Shown here one piece after another: positions 16,442 to 24,812 of a stretch of 64,000 nt of DNA. This DNA comes from Candidatus Nanoarchaeia archaeon. GTDB lineage: Archaea > Nanobdellota > Nanobdellia > Woesearchaeales > JACPBV01. The notes beneath the pieces were generated by a model, which was not told where the DNA came from, did not search any database, and saw nothing but the letters and a program-made list of their open reading frames with translations. The stretch covers positions 1-64,000 of the forward strand of contig JANQNH010000004.1 in assembly GCA_028279655.1 (NCBI GenBank), in the 5' to 3' direction. Position numbers and translations under genes: made by a program. The number at the start of each line of letters is the position of its first letter. The stretch's first letter is position 1.

Positions 16442-16950
16442 ATGCAATGAGAGATATACGGATAGAGAAGGTTACCTTAAACGTTGGAGCAGGTAAAGAC
16501 CAGAAGAAGCTGGAGAAAGGGATGATGCTCCTTAAAAATGTAACTGGAATTGATCCTGTAAAGACATTCACAAATAAGAGGATACCTTCATGGGGCATAA
16601 GGCCTGGTCTTCCTATAGGTTGCAAGCTTACCTTAAGGAGAAAAAAGGCAGAGGAGATCCTTTTAAGGCTGCTGGATGCAAAAGACAATCAGCTAAGCCC
16701 TCACCAGTTTGACAAAGAAGGCAATATGTCCTTTGGAATACATGAATATATTGACATTCCTAATGTTAAGTACGAACCAAAGATAGGAATAATGGGTCTT
16801 GAAGTGTGTGTGACGTTTCAGAGACCAGGATTTAGGATAAAGAGAAGAAGAAAAATGAAGAAAAAGATATCTAACAAGCATAAGATAAAGAAAGAAGAAG
16901 CAATTGAATTCATGAAAAGTAAATTTAAAGTGAAAGTAGGTGAAGAATAA
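16438..16950 (+). CDS. rpl5: 50S ribosomal protein L5
   Basis: L5 holds 5S rRNA in the central protuberance. Visible signatures are KVTLNVGAGKDQKKLEKG, TFTNKRIPSWGIRPGLPIG and FGIHEYIDIPNVKYEP. The 170-residue length is normal. It overlaps the S4e stop (ATGA) and shares one base with the S14 start. An internal ATG at residue 4 is an alternative start. Confidence 0.96.
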   Translation: MNAMRDIRIEKVTLNVGAGKDQKKLEKGMMLLKNVTGIDPVKTFTNKRIPSWGIRPGLPIGCKLTLRRKKAEEILLRLLDAKDNQLSPHQFDKEGNMSFGIHEYIDIPNVKYEPKIGIMGLEVCVTFQRPGFRIKRRRKMKKKISNKHKIKKEEAIEFMKSKFKVKVGEE

Positions 16951-17180
16951 TGAGCTATTCAGATCATAAGAAAGTTTTCAAACAACTAAAGGCAAAGCCT
17001 GTGAAGTTGAAGAGATTTTTAAAGCACAACTCCCCGAAAGAGAGAAAATTCGGGCCAACAACAAAACACTGCAGGATGTGTGGATCGCCCAGAGGGCATA
17101 TCGGAAAATATGGCCTGAATATATGCAGGAGATGCTTCAGACAGACTGCCACAAAATTAAGTTTTAAGAAATACAACTGA
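16950..17180 (+). CDS. rps14: 30S ribosomal protein S14, zinc-binding type
   Basis: S14 binds in the head of the small subunit. Four cysteines in two CxxC pairs (CRMCGSPRGHIG and ICRRCFRQ) bind zinc. At 76 residues it is about 20 residues longer than the usual archaeal form because of a basic N-terminal extension; no later Met offers a shorter start. The ATG overlaps the L5 stop by one base. Confidence 0.93.
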   Translation: MSYSDHKKVFKQLKAKPVKLKRFLKHNSPKERKFGPTTKHCRMCGSPRGHIGKYGLNICRRCFRQTATKLSFKKYN

Positions 17181-17187
17181 GGTAAAA

Positions 17188-17577
17188 ATGTTAAATGACA
17201 CATTAGCAACTGCGTTATCAGCAATGTTAAACAAAGAAAAGATAGGGAAGAAGGAATGTATAGTTAGACCTTCCTCTAAGATAATCAAGGCTGTCCTTCA
17301 GATAATGAATGAGAACAACTATGTAGGATCATTTGAAGAAGTAAAGACTGTAAAAGGAAGTTTACTAAAGGTAAACCTTTTGGGAAACATCAACAAATGC
17401 GGGGCCATTAAGCCAAGATACAGTATAAAGAAGGGAGGATATGAAAAATTTGAGAAAAGGTACCTCCCAGCAAAGGATTTTGGGATAATATTTGTATCAA
17501 CATCCAAAGGGATTATGACTCATACTGAAGCTAAGAAAAAGAATATCGGAGGCAAACTGCTGGCTTATTGTTATTAA
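17188..17577 (+). CDS. rps8: 30S ribosomal protein S8
   Basis: S8 is a primary 16S rRNA binder. It shows DTLATALSAMLNKEKIG at the N-terminus and the conserved end STSKGIMTHTEAKKKNIGGKLLAYCY. It has its own GAGGT Shine-Dalgarno site a few bases before the ATG, just after the S14 stop. Confidence 0.95.
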   Translation: MLNDTLATALSAMLNKEKIGKKECIVRPSSKIIKAVLQIMNENNYVGSFEEVKTVKGSLLKVNLLGNINKCGAIKPRYSIKKGGYEKFEKRYLPAKDFGIIFVSTSKGIMTHTEAKKKNIGGKLLAYCY

Positions 17578-17578
17578 G

Positions 17579-18127
17579 ATGGAAAAGAAAGAGATAATAA
17601 CGGAAATAGAAATTCCAGAAGGGATTGCGCTAGAGATAAAAGGAAGTATGATAGAGGCGAAGGGAAAAGGAGGGGAAGTAGCTAAAGAGATGTCTAATCC
17701 AAATATCAAGATAACCAAAGAAGGGAATAAAATAATCCTTAAATCAATAAAATCCACAAAAAGGGAGAGAAAATTGATTAACACATTCAGAGCCCACATT
17801 ACAAATATGATAAAGGGCGCTGGAGAGGGCTATATATACAAACTAAAGGTATGTTCAGGTCACTTTCCAATGAATGTATCGGTAAAAGATAAGGAACTGA
17901 TTGTAAAAAATTTTTTTGGAGAGAAGATACCTAGAAGACTCAAGATAAAAGAAGGGGCCAACATAAAGGTTGAGGGAGATATTATATCCGTAGAATCTGC
18001 AAACAAGGAATTAGCAGGACAGGTTTCAGCCGATATCGAACAGTTGGTAAGAAGGACAAAATATGACACAAGGATCTTCCAGGACGGCATATGGATCATT
18101 GAAAAAGAAGGGAAAGAGATAAAATGA
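17579..18127 (+). CDS. rpl6: 50S ribosomal protein L6
   Basis: L6 lies near the factor-binding site. The two-domain L6 pattern is clear: IPEGIALEIKGSMIEAKGKGGE in the first half and HFPMNVSVKDKELIVKNFFGEK in the second. The 182-residue length is normal. It starts one base after the S8 stop, and its stop overlaps the L32e start (ATGA). Confidence 0.95.
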   Translation: MEKKEIITEIEIPEGIALEIKGSMIEAKGKGGEVAKEMSNPNIKITKEGNKIILKSIKSTKRERKLINTFRAHITNMIKGAGEGYIYKLKVCSGHFPMNVSVKDKELIVKNFFGEKIPRRLKIKEGANIKVEGDIISVESANKELAGQVSADIEQLVRRTKYDTRIFQDGIWIIEKEGKEIK

Positions 18128-18693
18128 AGGAATTATTGGAACTCAAGGAAAGGATGAAGAAAAAAAGGCCAAGATTTGTAAGGCAGGATGCTCATAAAAA
18201 AAGGTTGAGAAAGAGATGGGTAAAACCCAGAGGATTACACTCAAAAGTAAGATTAAAGAAGGCCGGCCATGCTAGGAAAGTTTCTGATGGGTATGGTTCC
18301 CCTAAAGAGCTTAGAGGGTTGAACAAGGATGGCCTAAAGATAATCAGGATCCATAATGAGCAGGAACTAGATAACATAGTTAAAGAAAAGGAAGGTATCA
18401 TACTATCTTCAAACATAGGAATCAAAAACAAGATCAACCTGTTGAAGAAAGCTAAGGAAAAAGGCATTACAATCCTTAATATTAACGCAGATGAATATCT
18501 GAAGAAGAAAGAGGAAGAAATAAAGAAAAGGCTGGAGAAGAAGAAAGCAGAGAAAGAAAAACGTAAGAAGAAGAAAGAGGAAGAAGAAAAAGTAAAGAAA
18601 GAAGAGAAACTTGAAGAAAAACTAAGTGACGAAGAGAAGAAAGAAAAGGAGAAGAAAGAGAAAGACAAACTGCTGACTAAGAGGGAGACATAA
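18124..18693 (+). CDS. rpl32e: 50S ribosomal protein L32e with charged tail
   Basis: Archaeal/eukaryotic-specific. The L32e domain (about 130 residues) has RFVRQDAHKKRLRKRWVKPRG and KVSDGYGSPKELRGLN. The remaining 60 residues are nearly pure Lys/Glu (such as KKRLEKKKAEKEKRKKKKEE) and should be helical or disordered. Typical L32e lacks such a long tail. It overlaps L6 by four bases and shares one base with L19e. Confidence 0.94.
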   Translation: MKELLELKERMKKKRPRFVRQDAHKKRLRKRWVKPRGLHSKVRLKKAGHARKVSDGYGSPKELRGLNKDGLKIIRIHNEQELDNIVKEKEGIILSSNIGIKNKINLLKKAKEKGITILNINADEYLKKKEEEIKKRLEKKKAEKEKRKKKKEEEEKVKKEEKLEEKLSDEEKKEKEKKEKDKLLTKRET

Positions 18694-19133
18694 TGAAGTT
18701 AAATAATCAAAAGAGACTTGCTGCTCAGGTTTTAAAATGCTCTAAGAAAAGAGTTATCCTAGATCCGGATAGGTCTACTGAGATAAAAGAGGCAATAACC
18801 AAGGCAGACATAAGGGGTCTAATCAAGGATAATGCCATAAAAAAGGTTAATGCTAAAGGAGTTTCAAGAGGTAGGGCAAGAAAGAGAATAGTACAGAGAA
18901 GAAAAGGGAAGCAGAGAGGAGAAGGTACGAAAAAAGGGAGCAGAGGGGCAAGGATACCCAAGAAAAGAGAGTGGATAAACAAGGTCAGGGCTCAGAGAGT
19001 ATTACTTAAGAAACTCAAAGAAAACAAAATAATCGATGATAAGCTCTATAGAGAGCTTTACTCAAAGTCAAAAGGGGGCTTCTTCAGGAGTAGGAGACAC
19101 ATCAAGATGTATCTTGAAGAGAGGAAGAAATGA
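18693..19133 (+). CDS. rpl19e: 50S ribosomal protein L19e
   Basis: Archaeal/eukaryotic-specific, spanning the large subunit and bridging to the small one. Hallmarks are NQKRLAAQVLKCSKKRVILD, the basic stretch GVSRGRARKRIVQRRKGKQRG and GARIPKKREWINKVRAQR. The 146-residue length is normal. The stop overlaps the L18 start (ATGA). Confidence 0.96.
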   Translation: MKLNNQKRLAAQVLKCSKKRVILDPDRSTEIKEAITKADIRGLIKDNAIKKVNAKGVSRGRARKRIVQRRKGKQRGEGTKKGSRGARIPKKREWINKVRAQRVLLKKLKENKIIDDKLYRELYSKSKGGFFRSRRHIKMYLEERKK

Positions 19134-19618
19134 AATCAGGATTCAAAAGAAAAAGACAGGGAAAAACAGACTACAGGAAAAGGCTAAAGCTCTTGCTAGC
19201 TGATAAGCCACGACTTGTAGTAAGAAAAAGCCTGAAAAACATATCTGCCCAGATAATTGAATATGGGGAAAAGGGAGATAAGGTCATTCTCTCCGCAAAT
19301 AGTTCTGAATTAAAGAAATATGGATATCAAGGAAGCAGAGGAAATTTGCCTGCATCATACCTTGTGGGCTTACTGATAGGTGCCAAAGGAAAGAAGAAAG
19401 GGGTAGGGGGCCTTGTTCTTGACATAGGACTACAAAAATCCATAAAAGGTTCCAGGGTATATTCTGTGCTTAAGGGCTGTATTGATGGTGGATTGGATAT
19501 ACCTCACTCACAGGATATTTTACCATCTGAAGAAAGGATCACTGGAAAACACATAAAAGATTTTGATACTGGCAAATTCGAAGAAGCAAAAAATAAGATA
19601 ATTGGAGAACAAAAATGA
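19130..19618 (+). CDS. rpl18: 50S ribosomal protein L18
   Basis: L18 binds 5S rRNA together with L5. It has the archaeal N-terminus (KRKRQGKTDYRKRLKLLLA) and the conserved PRLVVRKSLKNISAQII. Length 162 is slightly below the usual archaeal size of about 190. It overlaps both neighbours by ATGA. Confidence 0.94.
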   Translation: MKSGFKRKRQGKTDYRKRLKLLLADKPRLVVRKSLKNISAQIIEYGEKGDKVILSANSSELKKYGYQGSRGNLPASYLVGLLIGAKGKKKGVGGLVLDIGLQKSIKGSRVYSVLKGCIDGGLDIPHSQDILPSEERITGKHIKDFDTGKFEEAKNKIIGEQK

Positions 19619-20448
19619 CAGATAATAATACCGAAGATAAAAATAACATCGCAGAAAAAAAAGTAGATAATGTTGAAAAACAGATAGTAAAGGAAACAAA
19701 AGAAAAACAAGGTTTCGACAAAGTATCATGGAAGCCAAAGACTAGTATGGGAAAGAAAGTAAAGAATGATGAAATAACAGACATAGACGAGATATTGGAC
19801 AGGGGATTGAAGATACTGGAGGAAGGTATCGTAGATAGCCTAATCCAAAATATTAACACAGAACTATTATTGATTGGACAGTCAAAAGGTAAATTTGGCG
19901 GAGGCCAAAGAAGGATATTCAAACAGACCCAGAAAAAGACGCAGGAGGGCAATAAGCCCCATTTCGCAATATATGCTTGTGTTGGGGACAATAATGGCCA
20001 TATTGGTCTGGGTTATGGAAAGAGCAAAGAAACTGTACCTGCAAGAGAAAAGGCCTTAAGAAGAGCAAAGTTAAATATTATAAAGTTAAGAAGAGGATGT
20101 GGCTCATGGCAATGTGGATGTAAAATGCCTCACACAATCCCGTTTGCTGTCAAGGGAAAGTGCGGCTCATGTACTATTGAGCTCATTCCGGCTCCAAAAG
20201 GGACCGGACTATGTATAGAAAGCGAATGTCAAAAAATCCTAAAGCTTGCAGGAATCAAGGATGTATGGTCCAAAACAAAAGGACAAACAAAGACCAAAAT
20301 CAATCTAATAAGCGCCTGCTTCGATGCCTTAAAGAACCTGATAAGGGTAAAGGCAGGCAGCAGATACTTTGAAGAACTGGGCATCATTGAAGGAAAAACA
20401 ACCGAGAAGGTAGAGGAAGATGGGAAAGATAGCGATAATCAGAGTTAG
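19615..20448 (+). CDS. rps5: 30S ribosomal protein S5 with N-terminal extension
   Basis: S5 lies at the mRNA entry site and affects accuracy. The double-stranded RNA-binding domain and S5 core are clear (ACVGDNNGHIGLGYGKSKE, then AREKALRRAKLNIIKLRRG and PAPKGTGLCIESECQKILKLAG). About 45 residues of polar, charged extension precede the core, and a short acidic tail follows. The end overlaps L30 by 29 bases. Confidence 0.95.
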   Translation: MTDNNTEDKNNIAEKKVDNVEKQIVKETKEKQGFDKVSWKPKTSMGKKVKNDEITDIDEILDRGLKILEEGIVDSLIQNINTELLLIGQSKGKFGGGQRRIFKQTQKKTQEGNKPHFAIYACVGDNNGHIGLGYGKSKETVPAREKALRRAKLNIIKLRRGCGSWQCGCKMPHTIPFAVKGKCGSCTIELIPAPKGTGLCIESECQKILKLAGIKDVWSKTKGQTKTKINLISACFDALKNLIRVKAGSRYFEELGIIEGKTTEKVEEDGKDSDNQS

Positions 20449-20848
20449 AGGACCTGTAGATTCAAGTAAAGAGATCAGAGATACTCTAGATTTGCTTAGA
20501 CTCTATAGGAAGAATTTTTGTGTTGTTGTAGAGGACAGTCCTTCATACAAGGGTATGATAAACAAGGTTAAGGACTATGTTACCTTTGGAGAGATAGACG
20601 ACGCCACTTACAAAGAGCTTTTAGATAAGAGAAGCGAAGAGTATAAAGGAAGAGAAAAAGACACCAAAGGGAAGATAGATTACAAGAAATACATGGAAGT
20701 CGATGGAAAGAAGATTAAACCTTTCTTCAGGCTTAGTCCACCCAAAGGCGGATTCGGGAGAAAAGGAATCAAGATAAGTTTCACTGCAAAAGGAGCTTTG
20801 GGCAATAGAAAAGAGAAGATCAATGATTTATTGAAAAGGATGATTTAG
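20420..20848 (+). CDS. rpl30: 50S ribosomal protein L30
   Basis: The archaeal long form of L30 (142 residues). The first half has IAIIRVRGPVDSSKEIRDTL and the second the conserved FRLSPPKGGFGRKGIK. It starts within the end of S5 and its stop is directly followed by the L15 ATG. Confidence 0.94.
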   Translation: MGKIAIIRVRGPVDSSKEIRDTLDLLRLYRKNFCVVVEDSPSYKGMINKVKDYVTFGEIDDATYKELLDKRSEEYKGREKDTKGKIDYKKYMEVDGKKIKPFFRLSPPKGGFGRKGIKISFTAKGALGNRKEKINDLLKRMI

Positions 20849-21325
20849 ATGGTAACAAATAAAAGGAAAAAGTTCAGTAGGCAGAGAGCCACCCATACCC
20901 ACGGTTGGGGTAGTAAGAAAAAGCATAGGGGGGCAGGAAGCAGAGGAGGACGAGGACTGGCAGGTACAGGTAAAAGAGGAGATGCCAAAAAAACCCTTCA
21001 TTGGAAAAATTCAAAATATTTTGGTAAACATGGCTTCAAGAAGAAAGGTATGAAAATTGAGATAAATCCGATCAACATAGACTACATAGAAGAAAACATT
21101 AGCAAGTTCAAAAAAGAAGATGGCTTAGTAGACCTAAACAAACTAGGATATAATAAATTACTAGGCAAAGGAAAGATAAAAAGCAAACTTAATCTCAAAG
21201 TAGACTACGCATCTAGTAAAGCAGTGGAAAAAGTAAAAAAAGCAGGCGGAGAAGTAATATTGACAAAAAAAGAGAAGGAACAAAAAACAGAGGAAAAACC
21301 AGAAGAGGTAGAACCTTCCAAGTAA
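20849..21325 (+). CDS. rpl15: 50S ribosomal protein L15
   Basis: A late-assembling protein that threads a glycine/arginine-rich N-terminal arm through rRNA (HTHGWGSKKKHRGAGSRGGR). The C-terminal domain (LNLKVDYASSKAVEKVKKAGG) is followed by a short Lys/Glu tail. It sits between L30 and SecY with no gap beyond one base, the usual archaeal order. Confidence 0.94.
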   Translation: MVTNKRKKFSRQRATHTHGWGSKKKHRGAGSRGGRGLAGTGKRGDAKKTLHWKNSKYFGKHGFKKKGMKIEINPINIDYIEENISKFKKEDGLVDLNKLGYNKLLGKGKIKSKLNLKVDYASSKAVEKVKKAGGEVILTKKEKEQKTEEKPEEVEPSK

Positions 21326-21326
21326 A

Positions 21327-22733
21327 ATGTCAATCTGGAAAGCCATACTCAACAATCTTCCTGAGGTTGCTGGTCCTACTCAAAAAAGATTGTCATTTAA
21401 AGAGAAGCTGAAATGGACTCTCCTAATATTAGTCATATTCTTTGTTCTTGGACTGATGCCCTTATTTGGTTTGGGGCAAAATTCCCTGCAAAGATTTGAA
21501 TACCTTTCTATCATATTAGCAGCAAATTTTGGAAGCCTGGTATCCTTAGGTATTGGCCCCATCGTTACTGCATCTATTGTCTTGCAGCTACTGAATGGTT
21601 CTGGGATTGTAAAGTTCGACCTTACATCACCTGAAGGAAAAAAGACATTCCAAGGAGTACAAAAACTGCTTGCTATCCTATTTATAATATTTGAAGCAGT
21701 GATATATGTATTCATGGGGGGATTAGCCCCCCCTGAAACCTTTATGGGAACCCCCATGTATTTCCAATTGCAGATGATACTTATCTTCCAGTTATTCCTT
21801 GGAGGAATATTGATATTATTTATGGACGAAGTAGTTAGTAAATGGGGATTCGGCTCAGGAATCTCCCTGTTCATTGCAGCAGGAGTATCTCAGCAGATCT
21901 TTGTCCAGGCATTCAATTGGCTTCCTGGTCCAGGGGGATTAACAGGAGTTACATATTCTATAGGAGCTATACCTGCGCTATTCCAGTCATTAGCAGCAGG
22001 GGATCCAACAACTGCAGGTATCAAGCTTGCAGCCCTGATTAGCACAATACTGGTCTTCGTTATGGCTGTGTATGCTCAGGCCATGAAGGTAGAAATCCCA
22101 TTATCTTTTGGAAGAATAAGAGGCCATGGCATAAGATGGCCATTAGCATTCATCTACACATCTAATATACCAGTGATACTAGTTAGCGCCCTTATGGCTA
22201 ATTTCCAGCTATGGGGGAGATTACTACAGAACTGGTTTGGACCTAATCTCTTCGCAAGATTCAGTGAAGGGAGTGGGCAGCTTGTTGGTGGCCTTGTATA
22301 TTGGATGCAGGCCCCCCAGATTGTTACTAATATATTGACACACTCTGCAACAGGTTCCCAGGTTATCCAGGCTATCGTATACACATTGTTCATGATAGGT
22401 GGATCTGTGCTATTCAGCGTATTTTGGGTCCAGACAGCTGGAATGGATGCAAAATCTCAGGCAAAGCAGATGATGGCATCTGGATTGCAGATACCTGGGT
22501 TCAGAAGAGACCAAAGGGTCCTAGAAAGCCTGTTGAACAGGTACATATGGCCATTGACCATAATGGGTGCAATAGCAGTTGGTTTTCTGGCAGCAGTCGC
22601 AGACCTAAGCGGCGCCTTAAGCAGAGGGACAGGTATCCTGCTTACAGTCATGATCATATACAAATTATATGAAGAGATTGCTAAACAGCATATGATGGAT
22701 ATGTATCCAGCAATGAGAAGGTTTATTAGCTAA
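21327..22733 (+). CDS. secY: Preprotein translocase subunit SecY
   Basis: SecY is the channel of the Sec translocon (Sec61alpha family). The 468-residue sequence has about ten hydrophobic helices, the plug region after helix 1 (FLVLGLMPLFGL-like), and the C-terminal cytoplasmic loop QIPGFRRDQR, where the family usually has GxxxPGxRPG-type residues. It directly follows L15, and DUF106 follows by 14 bases, so the ribosome, channel and insertase genes are co-expressed. Confidence 0.96.
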   Translation: MSIWKAILNNLPEVAGPTQKRLSFKEKLKWTLLILVIFFVLGLMPLFGLGQNSLQRFEYLSIILAANFGSLVSLGIGPIVTASIVLQLLNGSGIVKFDLTSPEGKKTFQGVQKLLAILFIIFEAVIYVFMGGLAPPETFMGTPMYFQLQMILIFQLFLGGILILFMDEVVSKWGFGSGISLFIAAGVSQQIFVQAFNWLPGPGGLTGVTYSIGAIPALFQSLAAGDPTTAGIKLAALISTILVFVMAVYAQAMKVEIPLSFGRIRGHGIRWPLAFIYTSNIPVILVSALMANFQLWGRLLQNWFGPNLFARFSEGSGQLVGGLVYWMQAPQIVTNILTHSATGSQVIQAIVYTLFMIGGSVLFSVFWVQTAGMDAKSQAKQMMASGLQIPGFRRDQRVLESLLNRYIWPLTIMGAIAVGFLAAVADLSGALSRGTGILLTVMIIYKLYEEIAKQHMMDMYPAMRRFIS

Positions 22734-22747
22734 AAAAGAGGTAAAAA

Positions 22748-23494
22748 ATGTTTGAAGGTGTATTAAGTCCGGTATTCGATCCTTTGCTATACTTGCCAAT
22801 GACCTGGGTCATTGCAATAATGTCTTTTATCATAACTTTTCTTATAACGCTGATATATAAGTTTACGACAAACCAAAGCCTGATGAAGGATCTTAAGGAA
22901 GAGATGAAAGAGCTTCAGAAGGAGATGAAGGAGCTAAAAAGTGAACCTCAAAAGATGATGGAGGTTCAGAAGAAAGCAATGCAGTCAAACATGAAGTATA
23001 TGAGTCATTCGATGAGATCCATGCTCTTCACATTCATCCCAATAATCCTTATCTTTGGTTGGATGAACGCAAATCTAGCATTTGAACCAATTATTCCAAA
23101 TCAAGAGTTTACAACCAGTGTAGTGTTTTATGACAACATAAAAGGAGAAGCCCAGCTCATCATCCCTGAAGGGATTGTAAGTGACGGAGAACTTAACAAG
23201 ACAATCTCTGATGGAGAGATAAAATGGGTACTAAGAGGAAAAGAAGGAGAGTACTTGCTGGAGTATAATATAAACGAAAAAAGCTACACAAAAGAACTAA
23301 CTATAACAGATGACCAAAGCTATGCTAAACCAATAAAAATGATCAAGGACAAAACAGTAAGGCAAATAAGCATAGATCACAAAAAAATGAAAGTATTCAA
23401 CATATTTGGATGGAGGTTAGGATGGTTAGGCTCATATATCATCCTATCGATAGTATTCAGCATGATATTAAGAAAGCTTTTTAAAGTGTATTAG
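22748..23494 (+). CDS. DUF106/EMC3-like membrane insertase (archaeal YidC-like)
   Basis: DUF106 proteins are distant relatives of YidC, Get1 and EMC3 and help insert membrane proteins. The 248 residues show an N-terminal membrane helix (WVIAIMSFIITFLITLIYKF), a charged coiled coil of about 50 residues rich in Met, Lys and Glu (LKEEMKELQKEMKELK), a second helix (FTFIPIILIFGWM), an external-looking domain of about 120 residues and a third helix at the C-terminus. Family members usually lack so large an external domain between helices 2 and 3, so this may be an elaboration. Its position next to SecY is standard for archaea. Confidence 0.87.
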   Translation: MFEGVLSPVFDPLLYLPMTWVIAIMSFIITFLITLIYKFTTNQSLMKDLKEEMKELQKEMKELKSEPQKMMEVQKKAMQSNMKYMSHSMRSMLFTFIPIILIFGWMNANLAFEPIIPNQEFTTSVVFYDNIKGEAQLIIPEGIVSDGELNKTISDGEIKWVLRGKEGEYLLEYNINEKSYTKELTITDDQSYAKPIKMIKDKTVRQISIDHKKMKVFNIFGWRLGWLGSYIILSIVFSMILRKLFKVY

Positions 23495-23510
23495 GTTTTC
23501 GAGGTTTAAG

Positions 23511-23777
23511 ATGCCAAGACCAAGTAAAAAATCAAGATCCTTAAGAAGGATACACGTAAAGACGCCAGGAGGCCGAACTACTGTTCATTATAAGTATAGA
23601 AAGCCAAAGGCAGCTAAATGTAGCTGTGGGGCTGTTTTAAAGGGTATAGTGCGAGAAAGGCCCTATAAGATGAAAAAGATCGCTAAGACCAAAAAAAGGC
23701 CAACAAGGCCTTATGGTGGTGTTCTGTGCAGCAGGTGTCTAAGGAAGATGCTTGTTGAAAAAGCTAGGAACAAATAA
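23511..23777 (+). CDS. rpl34e: 50S ribosomal protein L34e
   Basis: Archaeal/eukaryotic-specific. The N-terminal RPSKKSRSLRRIHVKTPGGR and two CxxC-like zinc ligand pairs (KCSCG and LCSRC) are diagnostic. The 88-residue length is normal. Adenylate kinase and cytidylate kinase genes often found around it in euryarchaeotes are absent here. Confidence 0.94.
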   Translation: MPRPSKKSRSLRRIHVKTPGGRTTVHYKYRKPKAAKCSCGAVLKGIVRERPYKMKKIAKTKKRPTRPYGGVLCSRCLRKMLVEKARNK

Positions 23778-23793
23778 AAAAACAAACAAGTAA

Positions 23794-23837
23794 AATCTCT
23801 AGGGTAAAAGGTGACTCTACCCAAAATATGGGAGATT
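23794..23837 (+). promoter_or_regulatory. Nested stem-loop in front of L14e
   Basis: In the 70-bp space between L34e and L14e, AATCTC (23794-23799) can pair with GAGATT (23832-23837), and inside it GGGTA (23802-23806) with TACCC (23818-23822). The structure ends right at the Shine-Dalgarno site of L14e, so it could control access to it. This is inference from pairing only. Confidence 0.35.
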
Positions 23838-23847
23838 GGAGGAAAAA

Positions 23848-24267
23848 ATGATCGAAATAGGAAGGATATGCATTAAATTAGCAGGAAGAGATGCTGGTAG
23901 GGAAGCAGTCATAGTAGAAATTCTGGATAACAATTACGTGCTTATTGATGGAAACGTTAGAAGAAGAAAGTGTAATATTTTGCATCTTGAACCAACAGAA
24001 AAAAAGATAGACATTAAAAAAGGAGCTTCCCATGAGGAAGTGAATAAAGAGTTTAAAAAACTAGAGATAACTACCTGGGAAACAAAGCCAAAAGAAAAAG
24101 CAGAAAGACCAAGAAGACAAAGAAAAAAGAAAGTCCAGGAATCGAAAACAGAGAAACCAGAAGAAAAAAAGGAAGAAAAACCTAAAAAGGAAAAGCAGCC
24201 GATTGATGCAAGGATTGTTTCTGTAACCAAGAAGAAAGAACCTGCTAAAAAAGCAGAGAAGAAATAA
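23848..24267 (+). CDS. rpl14e: 50S ribosomal protein L14e with charged tail
   Basis: L14e has a KOW-like domain (IEIGRICIKLAGRDAGREAVIV, then NVRRRKCNILHLEP). The second half of the 139 residues is Lys/Glu/Pro-rich. The ATG at 23848 has a very good Shine-Dalgarno site (GGAGG) seven to ten bases upstream; a TTG at 23836 in the same frame is less likely. It ends the ribosomal run and is followed by a T-rich stretch (ATTCTTTTTC, about 24270-24280) that may terminate transcription. Confidence 0.92.
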   Translation: MIEIGRICIKLAGRDAGREAVIVEILDNNYVLIDGNVRRRKCNILHLEPTEKKIDIKKGASHEEVNKEFKKLEITTWETKPKEKAERPRRQRKKKVQESKTEKPEEKKEEKPKKEKQPIDARIVSVTKKKEPAKKAEKK

Positions 24268-24314
24268 TCAATTCTTTTTCAAAAAAAGCATTTTAAAGAG
24301 CAATATTCCAAAAA

Positions 24315-24809
24315 ATGCATTCAATAACTTGTTCAACTCAATATCCTAGTTTAGAGGGAAAACTAGATAATGATAACTTAACAATATATGAAATATCACG
24401 AAGAGATGAACTAATTCAAAAAGGGATTGCTGAGTGTAGAGAAGAACTTGGAAAACAAAAATCAAGAGATATGTATTTTTTCTATGAAGGCGCAATCAGT
24501 GGTTTTGAAGCATGCAAAACGATGTATCGGTTTTCAAACTATCAGTTAGCAATTAGGGAAGAGGCATTTGAATTGGATAGAGAATTGGCAAAATCCCAAA
24601 CACTAGATTCAAATCCCTTAGCCAAAGAAATTAGAGAAAAACTAAAAATCTATGATACCGAAGAGAAAACAGATGAGGATATTGTATGGATGTTAAAAGG
24701 AAAAAGGGAACTAATTAATTTTGTATATAATAGATTAAGAACAATAAGATTGATTCAGGGAGAAACAAGAAAAGAATATGCAAGAATCATGAGACAAATG
24801 CGAAAATAG
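24315..24809 (+). CDS. Hypothetical protein, 164 aa
   Basis: I do not recognise this protein. It is soluble and predicted mostly helical, rich in Glu, Arg and Lys with several aromatic residues (MYFFYEGAISGFEACKTMYRF, about 53-73). A TATA-like TTTTAAAGAG (24291-24300) about 20-25 bp before the ATG suggests a leaderless, separate transcript rather than a ribosomal operon member. It converges on pheT, with three bases between the stop codons. Confidence 0.65.
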   Translation: MHSITCSTQYPSLEGKLDNDNLTIYEISRRDELIQKGIAECREELGKQKSRDMYFFYEGAISGFEACKTMYRFSNYQLAIREEAFELDRELAKSQTLDSNPLAKEIREKLKIYDTEEKTDEDIVWMLKGKRELINFVYNRLRTIRLIQGETRKEYARIMRQMRK

Positions 24810-24812
24810 AAT

